From Palsa-1150 sp964531095 (GTDB taxonomy: Bacteria > Myxococcota_A > Polyangia > Polyangiales > Polyangiaceae), in contig CAZHED010000001.1 in the NCBI GenBank assembly GCA_964531095.1, positions 1 to 64,000 on the forward strand: 64,000 nucleotides of DNA, written 5' to 3'. Position 1 is the stretch's first letter. Each line of letters begins with the position of its first letter. A program made the translations under genes and the position numbers. Below the pieces are notes generated by a model. The model ran no database searches, was not told the origin of the DNA, and saw nothing but the letters and a program-made list of their open reading frames with translations. This document shows positions 35,884 through 45,127 of this stretch, one piece after another.

Positions 35884-37190
35884 CGTTGCGCGCCCCCGGC
35901 GCGTCGCCGCTCGAGCGCTAGAACGACCTCCACGTGGCTCGTCTGCGGAAACATCTCGAACGTCGCCACCGATCGCGCATCGTAGGCCTGCGCGAGGATC
36001 TTCAGATCGCGCCCGAGCGTTTGCGCATCGCAAGAGACGTACACGACGTGCGATACCCGCGAGGGCACCAGGCGCTCTGCGACGGCGCGAGCGCCGGTGC
36101 GCGGAGGATCGAGCACGACGAGCTTGGTCGCGGCGTTCCACGCGTAGACCTCGGCGTCCGCTTCGACGACATGCGCATTGTTCGCTCGCCCCGCGAGGTT
36201 GGCGCGCGCCGCGTCGCACGCATCTCGACTCGACTCGACGAGGACCAGGGCAGTCACTTCGCGCGCCAAGAGCACGCTGAGGTTGCCGGCGCCGGCGTAA
36301 AGCTCGACCGCCCTTTCCGCGTGGTACGGGCGCACGATCTCGGCGACCCAGTGTGCGAGCATCGCGCTCGTGCGCTCGCTGGCTTGCGCGAATCCGCCCG
36401 GAGGAAGGCGCAGCGGCAACCCGTCGGCGCCAATGACCCATGGAGTGGGGTCGCCGATGACCGCAGGGCGCGAGGCGCCCTCGATCGTCGCACGGGCCCC
36501 GGCGATCGCGCGCCCGGCGACGGCCTGCTCGAGACGAGCGAAGCACGCGTCCGCGAGGTCGCCGGTCCACTGCACGTCGAGGACCGGAGGGCGGTCGGTG
36601 CCGAGGGGGCCGAGCGCGATGGTCACGTCGCCGTGTCCGCGCGAACCTTCGAAAATTCCCGCTAGCGACCGGCGCGCTCGCTCGAGGGGCGCATCGAGCA
36701 CCGCGCACACGTCCACGTTCACGGGGTCATGCGTTCTCGACTCGTTCATTCCGACGGCGACCTGCCCGCGTTTGCACCGGACGTGCACACGCGCTCGAGT
36801 GCGGTACCCGGTCGCCGCCGGCGCGGGATGCGTCGCGATCGCCATTGCCCGCCACTTGTCGGGCAGCGCGGCACGCACGTGCTCGACGTGCGCCCGCACC
36901 TGCGCCTCGAGGGAGAGGTGCATCCAGTTGCAGCCGCCGCAGCGCGTCGACCATGGGCACGCCGGGCTCGCGCGGTCGGGCCCGGCTGCAAGAAGCTCGA
37001 GGATCCGTCCGCGCGCCGGCCGTTGTGAAGCGTCGATTTCAGCCGACAGCACGTCCCCGGGCGACGCGTGCGGGACGAACACCGCTCGCCGCTCCCCGCC
37101 GATCTCCGCGTGCGCCACGCCGTCGCCGCCGGGCGCCAGCGTCGCGATCGTCAGCTGTGCGCGGAGCGTGCGCGAGCCTCGCGGATGCAT
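35880..37190 (-). CDS. 23S rRNA/tRNA (uracil-5-)-methyltransferase, RumA/RlmD family
   Basis: A 436-residue SAM-dependent RNA methyltransferase. An N-terminal TRAM-like domain (LAPGGDGVAHAEI...GDVLSAEI) is followed by the iron-sulfur Cys set CPWSTRCGGCNWMH. The SAM-binding site VELYAGAGNLSVLLA and the catalytic VLDPPRTGA and VYVSCDAQTLGRDL come later. Which uridine is modified cannot be told from sequence alone. The ATG at 37190 shares one base with the stop of the upstream lipoprotein gene. Confidence 0.9.
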   Translation of the reverse strand: MHPRGSRTLRAQLTIATLAPGGDGVAHAEIGGERRAVFVPHASPGDVLSAEIDASQRPARGRILELLAAGPDRASPACPWSTRCGGCNWMHLSLEAQVRAHVEHVRAALPDKWRAMAIATHPAPAATGYRTRARVHVRCKRGQVAVGMNESRTHDPVNVDVCAVLDAPLERARRSLAGIFEGSRGHGDVTIALGPLGTDRPPVLDVQWTGDLADACFARLEQAVAGRAIAGARATIEGASRPAVIGDPTPWVIGADGLPLRLPPGGFAQASERTSAMLAHWVAEIVRPYHAERAVELYAGAGNLSVLLAREVTALVLVESSRDACDAARANLAGRANNAHVVEADAEVYAWNAATKLVVLDPPRTGARAVAERLVPSRVSHVVYVSCDAQTLGRDLKILAQAYDARSVATFEMFPQTSHVEVVLALERRRAGGAQR

Positions 37191-38020
37191 CAGGGAAACG
37201 GCTGCGCCGGCCGACCCCGCTCGAAGTAGAAGTCGAACCGGCCCTTCAGGTGCCCCCGGCACCGCGGCGGCGGCCCCAATCCGCCGGGGCAGGTCTCGCG
37301 CGGGTCGGCGAGGTACAGGTCGAAGTCGGCCACGGTGCGGCGCTGCTTGGCGTCCGATTCGCCGGCGTTTCCGTCGAAGAGCGCCGTGAACTTGATCATG
37401 CTGGTGGCGACGTTCGCCGATACCGCCGTCGACTCGAAGTCGGTGCACATGGTCGGCGACTCCGCGGCATCGGCGGCCACGGTCGATGCGCTTGCGTCCA
37501 CGAAAGTGGCGAGCCCCGCGTCGTCGCAGGCAAGCGGCGCCTCGACGCGGCCGGCCGGTCGGTTGCATGTCCCGTCGGGCTCGAGGGTCACCGCGTCCAT
37601 GGCGTAGAGGGCGACGTTCTGCGTGGGACAAGTCCGCTCGAGGTAGAGCGTCGCGTGCACGAGGGGGGGATTGGCGACCGCCTTAACCGGGACGCCGGGC
37701 GGCGTCACCGCGGGGGGTATGCCGACGACGAGCGGCTCCCCCAGACTCGATCCGCGAACGGCGTTGACGTCGTCCACGAGGATGAGGAGGCCATCGCTGA
37801 ACGTTTCGTAGTCAATCCCGTGCTGGATCCGGATCTGAAGCGCCGCGCTGTTCGTGGGCACGGCGGCGAAGAAGTCCGGGTGCAGGTCCAGCGGACCGGA
37901 CCAGCAGTCTTGTACGTCGAGTGAGCCCGACACGCAGCCGACGCCCTGCCCCAGCGAACAACCCGGCGTCAGAAGAGCCGCGACGGACCCGACGAGCGCC
38001 AAGGTAGCGAGGGCCTTCAC
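37190..38020 (-). CDS. Lipoprotein, function unknown
   Basis: A 276-residue protein with signal sequence MKALATLALVGSVAALLTPGC, the Cys being the lipidation site. The mature part has about ten Cys residues in no known pattern and ends in a beta-rich segment (RGHLKGRFDFYFERG). The same domain type occurs in myxobacterial hypothetical lipoproteins. It shares a base with the RNA methyltransferase start, so expression is linked. Confidence 0.75.
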   Translation of the reverse strand: MKALATLALVGSVAALLTPGCSLGQGVGCVSGSLDVQDCWSGPLDLHPDFFAAVPTNSAALQIRIQHGIDYETFSDGLLILVDDVNAVRGSSLGEPLVVGIPPAVTPPGVPVKAVANPPLVHATLYLERTCPTQNVALYAMDAVTLEPDGTCNRPAGRVEAPLACDDAGLATFVDASASTVAADAAESPTMCTDFESTAVSANVATSMIKFTALFDGNAGESDAKQRRTVADFDLYLADPRETCPGGLGPPPRCRGHLKGRFDFYFERGRPAQPFP

Positions 38021-38079
38021 CGCCGAACCAGCCTAGCGCGGACCGCGCCATTTCCCATGCATTGTCTTTTCGCCGGCGG

Positions 38080-39171
38080 TCATAGCGCCGCGGCGATGCG
38101 GCCTCCTCCGAGGACGCGGTCGCCATCGTAGAAGACGGCGATCTGACCGGCCGTGATCGCGCGCACCGGTCCGTCGAACCACACGCTCGCTCCACCGGAC
38201 GGCGATTCGACGACGACGGCATTCTCTCCGTCGTGGCGGTAGCGGACCCGCACACGCGCGCGCGCCGGGAGAGCCACGCCGTCCGCGAGCGAGACGTCGG
38301 CGAGCGTCGCGCCTCGTGACAGAAGCGCTTCTTGCCCGCCGAGGTGCACGGTGGCTCCCCCTGCGTCGATGCGCGTGACGAACGCCGGCTTGCCGAGCGC
38401 GACACCGATCCCCTTGCGCTGGCCGATGGTGAAGAGATGGACGCCGTCGTGGGCCCCGATCGCGCGCCCGTCCTCGTCGAGGATCTTCCCAGGGCGGACG
38501 CGAGCACGCGCGCGCTCGGTGACGAAGTCGGCGTACGCCCGCCCTCCGCCGCCGACGAAGCAAAGGTCCTGGCTCTCTCCCTTCTCGGCGCCTGGGAGGC
38601 GACGATGGGCGGCCTCGGCGCGAACTTCGTCCTTGGTCGACTCTCCCAGCGGAAAGACGAGCCGCTCGAGCCACGACCGCGGGCTCGCGTAAAGAAAATA
38701 GCTCTGGTCTTTGGAGCGGTCGGCGCCCATCGAGAGGCGTGGCGTCCCATCGGGATCGGGCGTGACCCGGGCGTAGTGCCCGGTCGCAAGGCGATCGGCA
38801 CCGAGCCGATCGGCGAGGGCGAAGAGCTCGGCGAGCTTGACGCCGCGGTTGCACGCCGTGCACGGGCTCGGCGTCTCTCCAGCGAGGTACGCTTCGACGA
38901 ACGGCTCGACGACCATCTGCGCGAAGACGGCGCGCCGGTCGAACGTAAAGTGGGCGAAGCCGAGCGCGTCCGCCACGCGCTGCGCATCGTATTGATCCTC
39001 CGGGGCGCAGCATCGGCCTCGGGCGCCTGCCCCCGGACGCTCCGGGTAATCCCACAGATGCAGCGTGACTCCGACCACCTCAAAGCCGGCGTCGTGAAGT
39101 CGCGCCGCGGCGACCGACGAATCGACTCCGCCGCTCATCGCCACGATGATTCGCTCGCGCGCCGGGAGCAT
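38080..39171 (-). CDS. mnmA: tRNA-specific 2-thiouridylase MnmA
   Basis: A 363-residue PP-loop enzyme that thiolates U34 of Lys, Glu and Gln tRNAs. AMSGGVDSSVAAARL is the ATP site. The catalytic Cys pair is present: one in TPSPCTACNRGVK and the partner in SQDLCFVGG. The C-terminal beta-barrel ends with AGQIAVFYDGDRVLGGG. The length is normal. It lies nine bases after the sigma-factor gene. Confidence 0.96.
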   Translation of the reverse strand: MLPARERIIVAMSGGVDSSVAAARLHDAGFEVVGVTLHLWDYPERPGAGARGRCCAPEDQYDAQRVADALGFAHFTFDRRAVFAQMVVEPFVEAYLAGETPSPCTACNRGVKLAELFALADRLGADRLATGHYARVTPDPDGTPRLSMGADRSKDQSYFLYASPRSWLERLVFPLGESTKDEVRAEAAHRRLPGAEKGESQDLCFVGGGGRAYADFVTERARARVRPGKILDEDGRAIGAHDGVHLFTIGQRKGIGVALGKPAFVTRIDAGGATVHLGGQEALLSRGATLADVSLADGVALPARARVRVRYRHDGENAVVVESPSGGASVWFDGPVRAITAGQIAVFYDGDRVLGGGRIAAAL

Positions 39172-39180
39172 CGTCCCTCT

Positions 39181-39897
39181 TTAGCCTGGCTGGCCCAGCT
39201 TCCGAAACTCGCGAGTGATGCTCTCGATCGCGCGGGCATGAAGGCGGCTCCCCCACGACTTGGACAGACCCAGCGACGCGGCGGCCGCCTCGAGCGTTTC
39301 GTCGGCGAAGTAGTGGCGCTCGATGAGCGCGCGCTCCCGATCCGGCAGGCCCGCGACGATCGCGCGAACCCGCTCCCCGAGCTCCGCGCGGGCGACCAGC
39401 TCCTCCGGCGTCACATCTCGCGCTTCGAGGTCGACGCCGGCTGGTGCGGGCGGGGCCACCGTCCCGACCGCCATCGCGGTTGCGATTCCGGCGAGGTAGG
39501 AAGTCAAGCGCGCGTCGGCCTCTTCGGGCGTCGTCGACGGACTTGCGGCGTCCTCCTCGTCGTACGCTTCGACCATCCGATCGCCCGCCTCGAGCGCGCG
39601 AAGCTCCCGATAGAGGCGCCGCGGAAGCTCTCCCCATTGGCGGACTCCGTCAATCATTGCGCCGCGGATCCGTAGGTTCGCCCAGCGGCGAAATGGTACA
39701 CCGCGCGACTCGTCGAACGTGCGCGCGGCTTGAAGGAGCCCTTCGCGACCGAACGATCGGAGGTCGTCGACCGTCGCTCCCGGCGAGATGCGCCGGTTCA
39801 TCTGGCGCGCGACGATCTCCACGAGGTCGAGCTCCGCGTGAAAGCGCGCGAGGACCTGGGGGGTATCGCTGGGGTTCGCTTTGCGAGGCGGGTCCAC
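39181..39897 (-). CDS. RNA polymerase sigma factor, FliA/SigB-like group
   Basis: A 238-residue sigma-70 family factor. Region 2 reads LRSFGREGLLQAARTFDESRGVPFRRWANLRIRGAMIDGVR, region 3 begins WGELPRRLYRELRALE, and region 4 contains LPDRERALIERHYFADETLEAAAASLGLSKSWGSRLHARA. This arrangement, with regions 2-3-4 but no region 1.1, is the group 3 type used for motility, sporulation or stress. No flagellar genes are near, so the regulon is unknown. It lies just upstream of mnmA. Confidence 0.88.
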   Translation of the reverse strand: MDPPRKANPSDTPQVLARFHAELDLVEIVARQMNRRISPGATVDDLRSFGREGLLQAARTFDESRGVPFRRWANLRIRGAMIDGVRQWGELPRRLYRELRALEAGDRMVEAYDEEDAASPSTTPEEADARLTSYLAGIATAMAVGTVAPPAPAGVDLEARDVTPEELVARAELGERVRAIVAGLPDRERALIERHYFADETLEAAAASLGLSKSWGSRLHARAIESITREFRKLGQPG

Positions 39898-40062
39898 GTT
39901 GTCCAGGCAGTGCGTGGTGGGGAAGGGGGAGACCTGGGCCCAAGGTGAGCCAAGGGGCGAGCGGACGCCACCATAGCAGCGTTACGTCGGCGGGCGTCGG
40001 CAAGCGGGCGAATGCGGACGCTTGCGGGCTCGCTCCGTGGATTGGTAGCCTGACCGATCCGG

Positions 40063-40776
40063 ATGGGCGCTGAGTACGACGACAAGGAGCGGAGGAAAGG
40101 CGATAGCCGCCCGCCGTCCCAGCCTCCGCCACCGCCCGATTGCGCGGTCGATGACGAAGACGTCGGCTCCGCATGGCGAAGCTGGCTTTCGGCGCTCGCG
40201 GCGGACGCGGAAGCGGCTACCGCCGCCGCGATGGCCTACGAATCGCTGCCGGCCGAAGCACGCGACGCGTGGCTCGACGCGCTCGAGGTCGAGCGCCCGC
40301 TGCTGGAAGTGCCCACCGTGGCGCTCTACGCGCCCCTTCTGGCGGTCGAACTCGAGGCCCCGCGGCGAGGCCGCATCCAGAGGGCGCTGGCGGTGGATCC
40401 CATCCCGCGCACAGACGGACCCGACCAGGCATGGGCGCTGCGAGGCGTTGCGGTCGACGGAGCCCATGCGTGCGTCCTCGTGGCGCGGCTCTATCTGGAG
40501 TTCGTTCAGGTCTTGACGTGCCGCTACACGCCGGGCGGCGGGTTTCTTTCGGTACGCCACGAGCCGTTACGTCATGCGGGAGACTTCCCGCCGGCGCGCG
40601 ATGTCGACGGGGTCGTCGTCGAGCCCACCCCGCTTCGTCTCGTCGTCGAAGAGCTCGCGCACGCGATCCTCGCCGACAAGCGCCAGCAACGTCCTCCGCA
40701 CCCTGCGCTCGCGTCGTTCGCTCACCTCTTCGGCCCGCACCTGGACGATGAGGATGCCGCCCTCGCCGAGCCCTGA
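40063..40776 (+). CDS. Hypothetical protein
   Basis: A 237-residue soluble protein of no recognised family. It opens with a Pro-rich charged segment (RPPSQPPPPPD), then an Ala-rich helical part and a beta-rich middle (ALRGVAVDGAHACVLVARLYLEFVQVLTCRYTPGGG). There is no signal or membrane segment. It starts a plus-strand trio with the next two genes, 21 bases apart. Confidence 0.6.
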   Translation: MGAEYDDKERRKGDSRPPSQPPPPPDCAVDDEDVGSAWRSWLSALAADAEAATAAAMAYESLPAEARDAWLDALEVERPLLEVPTVALYAPLLAVELEAPRRGRIQRALAVDPIPRTDGPDQAWALRGVAVDGAHACVLVARLYLEFVQVLTCRYTPGGGFLSVRHEPLRHAGDFPPARDVDGVVVEPTPLRLVVEELAHAILADKRQQRPPHPALASFAHLFGPHLDDEDAALAEP

Positions 40777-40797
40777 TAAGACTCGCGCGGGCGCGCC

Positions 40798-41454
40798 ATG
40801 CCGGACGACCTCGAACGCCGCTGCGGAACCTGCGCGCGCTTCGTGCGAGTCATCGAGAAAATCGACGATTCGGGGGAGGTTCGGCGCTCGGGCGACTGTC
40901 TGCTCGGTGTGTGGCCGTCGCCACTCTACGAAACGAGCACATGCTCCCAGTGGGTCAGGCGCGGCGAGTTCAAGCCCCGCCTGCCCGAGCGCCCCGCAAA
41001 GCCGCGCCAACGGGACCGAGCTGGCGCGTCGCGACCGGTCTTCGACCCGACCCCTACCGAAGAGGCAGCGCCACTTTCGTTGCCGGAGGACCTACTCGAT
41101 ATGGATGCCGATCAGTTCCGCAGGGTTCTCTCCGAGGTGATCCGCGACGAGCTCGGTGTGGGCGAAGTGGAGATCGCGGGCAAATGGCAGGGGGGCGAAG
41201 TCATCATCAAACCGGGCAAGGACGGGTTGCAGGAAAAGCGAATCCCGGTCGAAGCGCTGTTTCGCAAGATCGTATCGATCCGCGACAAGTTGCGCGTGCT
41301 CGAACAGCGAATCAACAGTCATCCCAAGCTCGGCGACGATGAGAAGGTACAGCTTCAGCAGTACGTGACGGGGTGCTACGGAGCGCTCACCACGTTCAAC
41401 GTGCTTTTTGCGGACCGTGAAGACCAATTCGTCGGACAGAAAGGCGACGAGTAG
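40798..41454 (+). CDS. Conserved hypothetical protein with N-terminal Cys motif
   Basis: A 218-residue protein. Residues 1-50 hold CGTCARF, GDCLLG and TCSQW, four Cys with the spacing of a small metal-binding knuckle. A Pro/Arg linker follows, then an alpha-helical C-terminal domain (EDLLDMDADQFRRVLSEVIRDELGVGEVEIAGKW) and a helical end including LRVLEQRIN. The function is unknown. Its last 47 bases overlap the start of the next gene. Confidence 0.65.
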   Translation: MPDDLERRCGTCARFVRVIEKIDDSGEVRRSGDCLLGVWPSPLYETSTCSQWVRRGEFKPRLPERPAKPRQRDRAGASRPVFDPTPTEEAAPLSLPEDLLDMDADQFRRVLSEVIRDELGVGEVEIAGKWQGGEVIIKPGKDGLQEKRIPVEALFRKIVSIRDKLRVLEQRINSHPKLGDDEKVQLQQYVTGCYGALTTFNVLFADREDQFVGQKGDE

Positions 41455-42013
41455 CGGTTTCGCCGCTCTCGCGCCGCCCCGCTTACTCTGGTCGGCGGTG
41501 GCGGCGACGGCCTTCGCTCTGGCGTGCGGACCTACGACGCCCCCGCTGGCGCCCCCCGGCGGACGTGACTTTGCGGGGGCGGCTGCGACCGCGCCGACCA
41601 GCCCGGCCGACTTCGTGTTCGACTCCCTGGACCGGCGTCCCTTGAGCGCCGAGGCGACGCGCGGGAAGCCCACCGTTCTGGCGTTCGTGACGACCGCGAA
41701 CCTGGCTTCGCAAGCGCAGGTCGACTTTCTCGTGGCGATGGCGAAGACCGACGGCGATCGGATCAATTACGCCGTCGTAGCCATCGAAGAGGAGGGCAGC
41801 CGCGAGCTCGTCGAGCTGTACAAGAAGGCCCTGGCGATCCCGTTTCCGGTCGCGATGGCCGACTCGCAGACGCTCGCGGGAGGCGGCGCATTCGGCGACG
41901 TGAGAGAAGTCCCGGTCACCGTCATCCTCGACCGGCGCGGGCGGGTCGTCTGGCGCGCCGACGGAAGGCTGGCCAAGAGCGACGAGCTCCGCGGAGCGCT
42001 GCGGGGGCTGTGA
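41408..42013 (+). CDS. TlpA/thioredoxin-fold lipoprotein lacking the CxxC site
   Basis: Up to 201 residues, TTG start or GTG at 41417. An N-terminal hydrophobic stretch ends in the lipobox ALAC. The remainder matches the redoxin/TlpA fold: FVFDSLDRRPLSAEATRGKPTVLAFVTTANLASQAQVDFLV, then VPVTVILDRRGRVVWRADG with the cis-Pro region. At the place of the catalytic CxxC stands TTANLASQ, so there is no redox Cys. It may be a structural or binding variant. Confidence 0.7.
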   Translation: MRTVKTNSSDRKATSSGFAALAPPRLLWSAVAATAFALACGPTTPPLAPPGGRDFAGAAATAPTSPADFVFDSLDRRPLSAEATRGKPTVLAFVTTANLASQAQVDFLVAMAKTDGDRINYAVVAIEEEGSRELVELYKKALAIPFPVAMADSQTLAGGGAFGDVREVPVTVILDRRGRVVWRADGRLAKSDELRGALRGL

Positions 42014-42016
42014 GAG

Positions 42017-43537
42017 TCAACGAGTCCATTTCTTCAGGAGCTCGCGCTTCACGACTTTGCCGAGGGCGTTGCGGGGCAAGTCGCGCATGATCAGGACCTG
42101 CCTGGGGACTTTGTAGGCCGCGATCCGGTCTCTCACGAACGCCCGGAGTCGATCTTCGGCGCATTCTTCGTCGCGTCCATCGCGAGGGACGACGCAGGCC
42201 ACGACACGCTCGCCCCAGGTCGCGTCGGGGACGCCGACGACGGCCACTTCGGCCACGGCGGCGTGCTCGAGGAGCGCCTCTTCGATCTCCAGCGCGCTCA
42301 GCTTGTAGCCTCCGCTCTTCAGGATATCGACGCTCGTGCGGCCGAGAACACGGACGTAACCGTCCGCGCTGCGGGCGACGGTGTCTCCCGTCTTGAACCA
42401 TCGCTCGCCGCCATCGAACACGAAGGCCTCCCCGGTCGCCTCGGTTCGCTCGTGGTAGCCCGCGAAGACGCTAGGCCCTGCGATCCAGAGCTCGCCTATA
42501 TCGGCTTCGTGTCCGCCGTCGTCGACGATGCGTGATTTCACGGTTCGGAGCGGCATCCCCACCGTGCCCGGGCGGCGCCCTTCGGGGGCGAGCGGGTTGC
42601 TCAAGCCGACGCCGATCTCGGTCATACCGAAGCGCTCGAGCGGGTAGGCGCCGGTGAGCGCGAGCCATCGGTTGCCCGTGGGGACGGGGAGCGCCGCGCT
42701 GCCGCTCGTGATGAGGCGAAGCGCGCGCGCACCCCGTTCCCACCGCGCGCGTGCCGCGTCGTCGGCGGCGTCGAACGCGGCGAAAAGCTTTGCGTGGATC
42801 GTCGGAACCGCCATCAGCACGGTCGCCGTCTGCACGGCGTCCCACGTGGCCGCCGGGTCGAAAGGCGCGCTGCCGGCCGCCAGGAAGCGTGTCGCGGCCC
42901 CGGCGCCGATCAGCGAGAGGAGCGCGATCACTAGACCGTGCATGTGATGCAGGGGGAGAACGTGCAAGAGGACGTCGTCGCCGCGCAACCCCCACGCCTC
43001 ACCGAGGAGCTCTTGTTGAGCCGAAAGATTGGCGTGCGTGATCACCGCCCCCTTGGGCTTGCCCGTCGTGCCGCTCGTGTAGAGCTGAAGCGCCGAATCG
43101 CCATCACGGGGATCGGCGACGATCGATACGATCGGGCCTTGCGTCAGGACCTCGGCGAGGACGACGCGTCGCTCCGGGGAGAGGAACGCCACCCGGTCGG
43201 CAAGGTCGCCGGACGCGACCACGGTTCGAACATGCGCGTCGTCACATAGGTACCTTGTCTCCGGCGGCGGGTGCAGGGGTGACAGCACGACTGCCGTTCC
43301 GCCGGCGCGAAGCACGCCAAAGAAGACGGTGACGAACGTCGCGCTCGGGGAGACCAAGAGAGCGATGCGCTCGCCGTCGAGCGACGCGCGTCCCGCCAGC
43401 AGCGCCGCGGCCGCACGATCGGCCGCTCGCACCGCCTCGGTCCAGGACGTCGTTCCGGCCGGGTCGTAGGCCACGGGGCCCGGGTCAGCGGCGCGCGCGA
43501 GCCATCGGGAGAGCAGCTGCGAAGGGCGAGCGGGCAT
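42017..43537 (-). CDS. Malonyl-CoA synthetase-like acyl-CoA ligase
   Basis: A 506-residue AMP-forming ligase of the ANL superfamily. LYTSGTTGKPKGAVITHANL is the P-loop, LHHMHGL and FGMTEIGVGLSNPL form the substrate and adenylate pockets, GELWIAGPSVFAGYHE and KTGD follow, and Lys in ALGKVVKRELL is the catalytic residue. FGMTEIGxxxSNP with RRPGTVGMPL is the pattern of MatB-type malonyl-CoA synthetases, which make malonyl- or methylmalonyl-CoA. Specificity is inference. Confidence 0.85.
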   Translation of the reverse strand: MPARPSQLLSRWLARAADPGPVAYDPAGTTSWTEAVRAADRAAAALLAGRASLDGERIALLVSPSATFVTVFFGVLRAGGTAVVLSPLHPPPETRYLCDDAHVRTVVASGDLADRVAFLSPERRVVLAEVLTQGPIVSIVADPRDGDSALQLYTSGTTGKPKGAVITHANLSAQQELLGEAWGLRGDDVLLHVLPLHHMHGLVIALLSLIGAGAATRFLAAGSAPFDPAATWDAVQTATVLMAVPTIHAKLFAAFDAADDAARARWERGARALRLITSGSAALPVPTGNRWLALTGAYPLERFGMTEIGVGLSNPLAPEGRRPGTVGMPLRTVKSRIVDDGGHEADIGELWIAGPSVFAGYHERTEATGEAFVFDGGERWFKTGDTVARSADGYVRVLGRTSVDILKSGGYKLSALEIEEALLEHAAVAEVAVVGVPDATWGERVVACVVPRDGRDEECAEDRLRAFVRDRIAAYKVPRQVLIMRDLPRNALGKVVKRELLKKWTR

Positions 43538-43600
43538 GGGCTACCGGTGGGGATCGCTCGCCGAAGGCGAGAGCGCGGAGGATACGCTTTACGGCAAATC

Positions 43601-45031
43601 TCAATGAACCTCGCCCACGAGCAACCCAAATCCGCCCACGAGCACCTCTTCCGGTGAAGCACCGCCCTGGCAGGCCACGCCCCGCTTGTCGATCGTGAAT
43701 CCGTGATCGCCAAAGGCGAAGAGCAGTGTTCGCGGAGCGAGCGTATCGACGTAACGCGCGATGGCCTCCGCTGTCGCCTCCGCGATCTCCGGTAGCTCCC
43801 GCACCAAATCCCCGCGCGCCGCCTGCACCCGCGACTCGACGATGTCCAGCTTGTGGAGCTCGCGAGGGCCGACACGCATCCGCCGCACGTGCTCGGCGTT
43901 GCGGCCGCGCGGCGGCTGACCTTCTTGCTCGAGCGCCCCCGGCGTGCGCAGCGCGTCGACGCCCCGCGCGATCGTCTCCAATTGGCGGATCGTCGTGGTC
44001 GGGAGCGCGCTCCAGAGCAGCACTTCGTCGGTCAGCGACGCGTGGGTGCCGATCTTGGCGACCAATCGGGCCTGAATCGCGCGCGACAGATCCCAGCGCA
44101 TCGCGTCGATGAGCAGGAGGCGCATGGTTCGGGCGCCATGGAGCCGTGCGATGCGTCCTGCCACGTCGTGCACGTCGAGGACCATGCGCGGCCGCTTGGT
44201 GGTCGCGGCGAACGTGGGGAACGAGGCGACGTACCCGGCGGCGAATGTGTCGCGGAAGTCGTCCCGCGCGCGGCGGGCGCGCGGATCGTCGAGCCCGGCC
44301 ACGACCGCGTTGGCGAGGGGCACGTACGCCTCCGCGAAGAGCTGCTCGAGCGCGGCGAGCGGCTGCGGACCGCGCGCTGCCGCGAGCTGCAGGGTCCAGG
44401 TGCGCCAAGTGGCGTCCGCGCCCGGTTCGAGCGCGGCAACGGGCAAAGAAGCCGCAGAATGGGGGGCGGGGGAAGGCGGGGGGGCGATCGCACCGACGTC
44501 TGGAGCCGACGCGAGGAGAAGCTGGCACAAGGCGACCGGATCGCCGAATCCCGCCGTCTGGGTATCACGCTCGTCGAGCAAGACGATCAGCGGCCGCTCC
44601 CGGGTCGCGCCCGCGAAGAAGCGCAGTGTCGCGCAGTCGTCCGGATCGAGCGCTCCCCGCGCACCGGTCGCAGCCCGCAGCGGACCGAGCACAATCGCAA
44701 TTCCGGTTGCACCGGAGCGTCGCGCGCGAAAAAGCTGGTCGCTCAGGCGCGCGTCGCGGTCGGGGACGCCTCCGCCCAGGCCCGGGCTCGTCTCTCCACG
44801 TGCCGTGAGCTCGCGTTCAATCGTTTCGGCGATGAGCTCCGCCAGTCGCCCGCGAGCCGATGGCCCAACTCCCTCCAGCTCGGCCACGACCATCCCCGCC
44901 CGCCCCAAGCGAACGCTCGCCGCGTCCCGCTCGTCCGCGGTGGCAAAGCGCACCTCGCCGTGCGTGCTCTGCGAATCGTGCGCGCCGAGCGTGATCGGAG
45001 GCGCGTCGCGCCCGGGGTCGAACGTCATCAT
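43601..45031 (-). CDS. PglZ/alkaline-phosphatase-like domain protein
   Basis: A 476-residue protein from the double ATG at 45031. The first half is Ala/Arg-rich and of no clear family. From about residue 295, TMRLLLIDAMRWDLSRAI, LLWSALPTTTIRQLETIARG and LFAFGDHGFTIDKRG have the layout of the PglZ branch of the alkaline phosphatase superfamily (metal-binding Asp near the start, DH near the end). PglZ proteins occur in BREX phage defence and in two-component signalling, but no BREX partners are next to it. It diverges from the 6S RNA gene. Confidence 0.65.
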   Translation of the reverse strand: MMTFDPGRDAPPITLGAHDSQSTHGEVRFATADERDAASVRLGRAGMVVAELEGVGPSARGRLAELIAETIERELTARGETSPGLGGGVPDRDARLSDQLFRARRSGATGIAIVLGPLRAATGARGALDPDDCATLRFFAGATRERPLIVLLDERDTQTAGFGDPVALCQLLLASAPDVGAIAPPPSPAPHSAASLPVAALEPGADATWRTWTLQLAAARGPQPLAALEQLFAEAYVPLANAVVAGLDDPRARRARDDFRDTFAAGYVASFPTFAATTKRPRMVLDVHDVAGRIARLHGARTMRLLLIDAMRWDLSRAIQARLVAKIGTHASLTDEVLLWSALPTTTIRQLETIARGVDALRTPGALEQEGQPPRGRNAEHVRRMRVGPRELHKLDIVESRVQAARGDLVRELPEIAEATAEAIARYVDTLAPRTLLFAFGDHGFTIDKRGVACQGGASPEEVLVGGFGLLVGEVH

Positions 45032-45127
45032 CGCGGCATGATGTAGGCACGCGAGCGGTTCGTTGGCCCAGTTTTTGGCGGTCGTTGACCGTCGAAGCCC
45101 GGATGTTATCTTCAGTTGGTTCTCTCT

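Noticed and set aside
43601..45031. BREX phage-defence locus based on the PglZ-like domain
   Set aside because: No brxA/B/C, pglX or brxL homologue is adjacent; the gene is flanked by a CoA ligase and 6S RNA.
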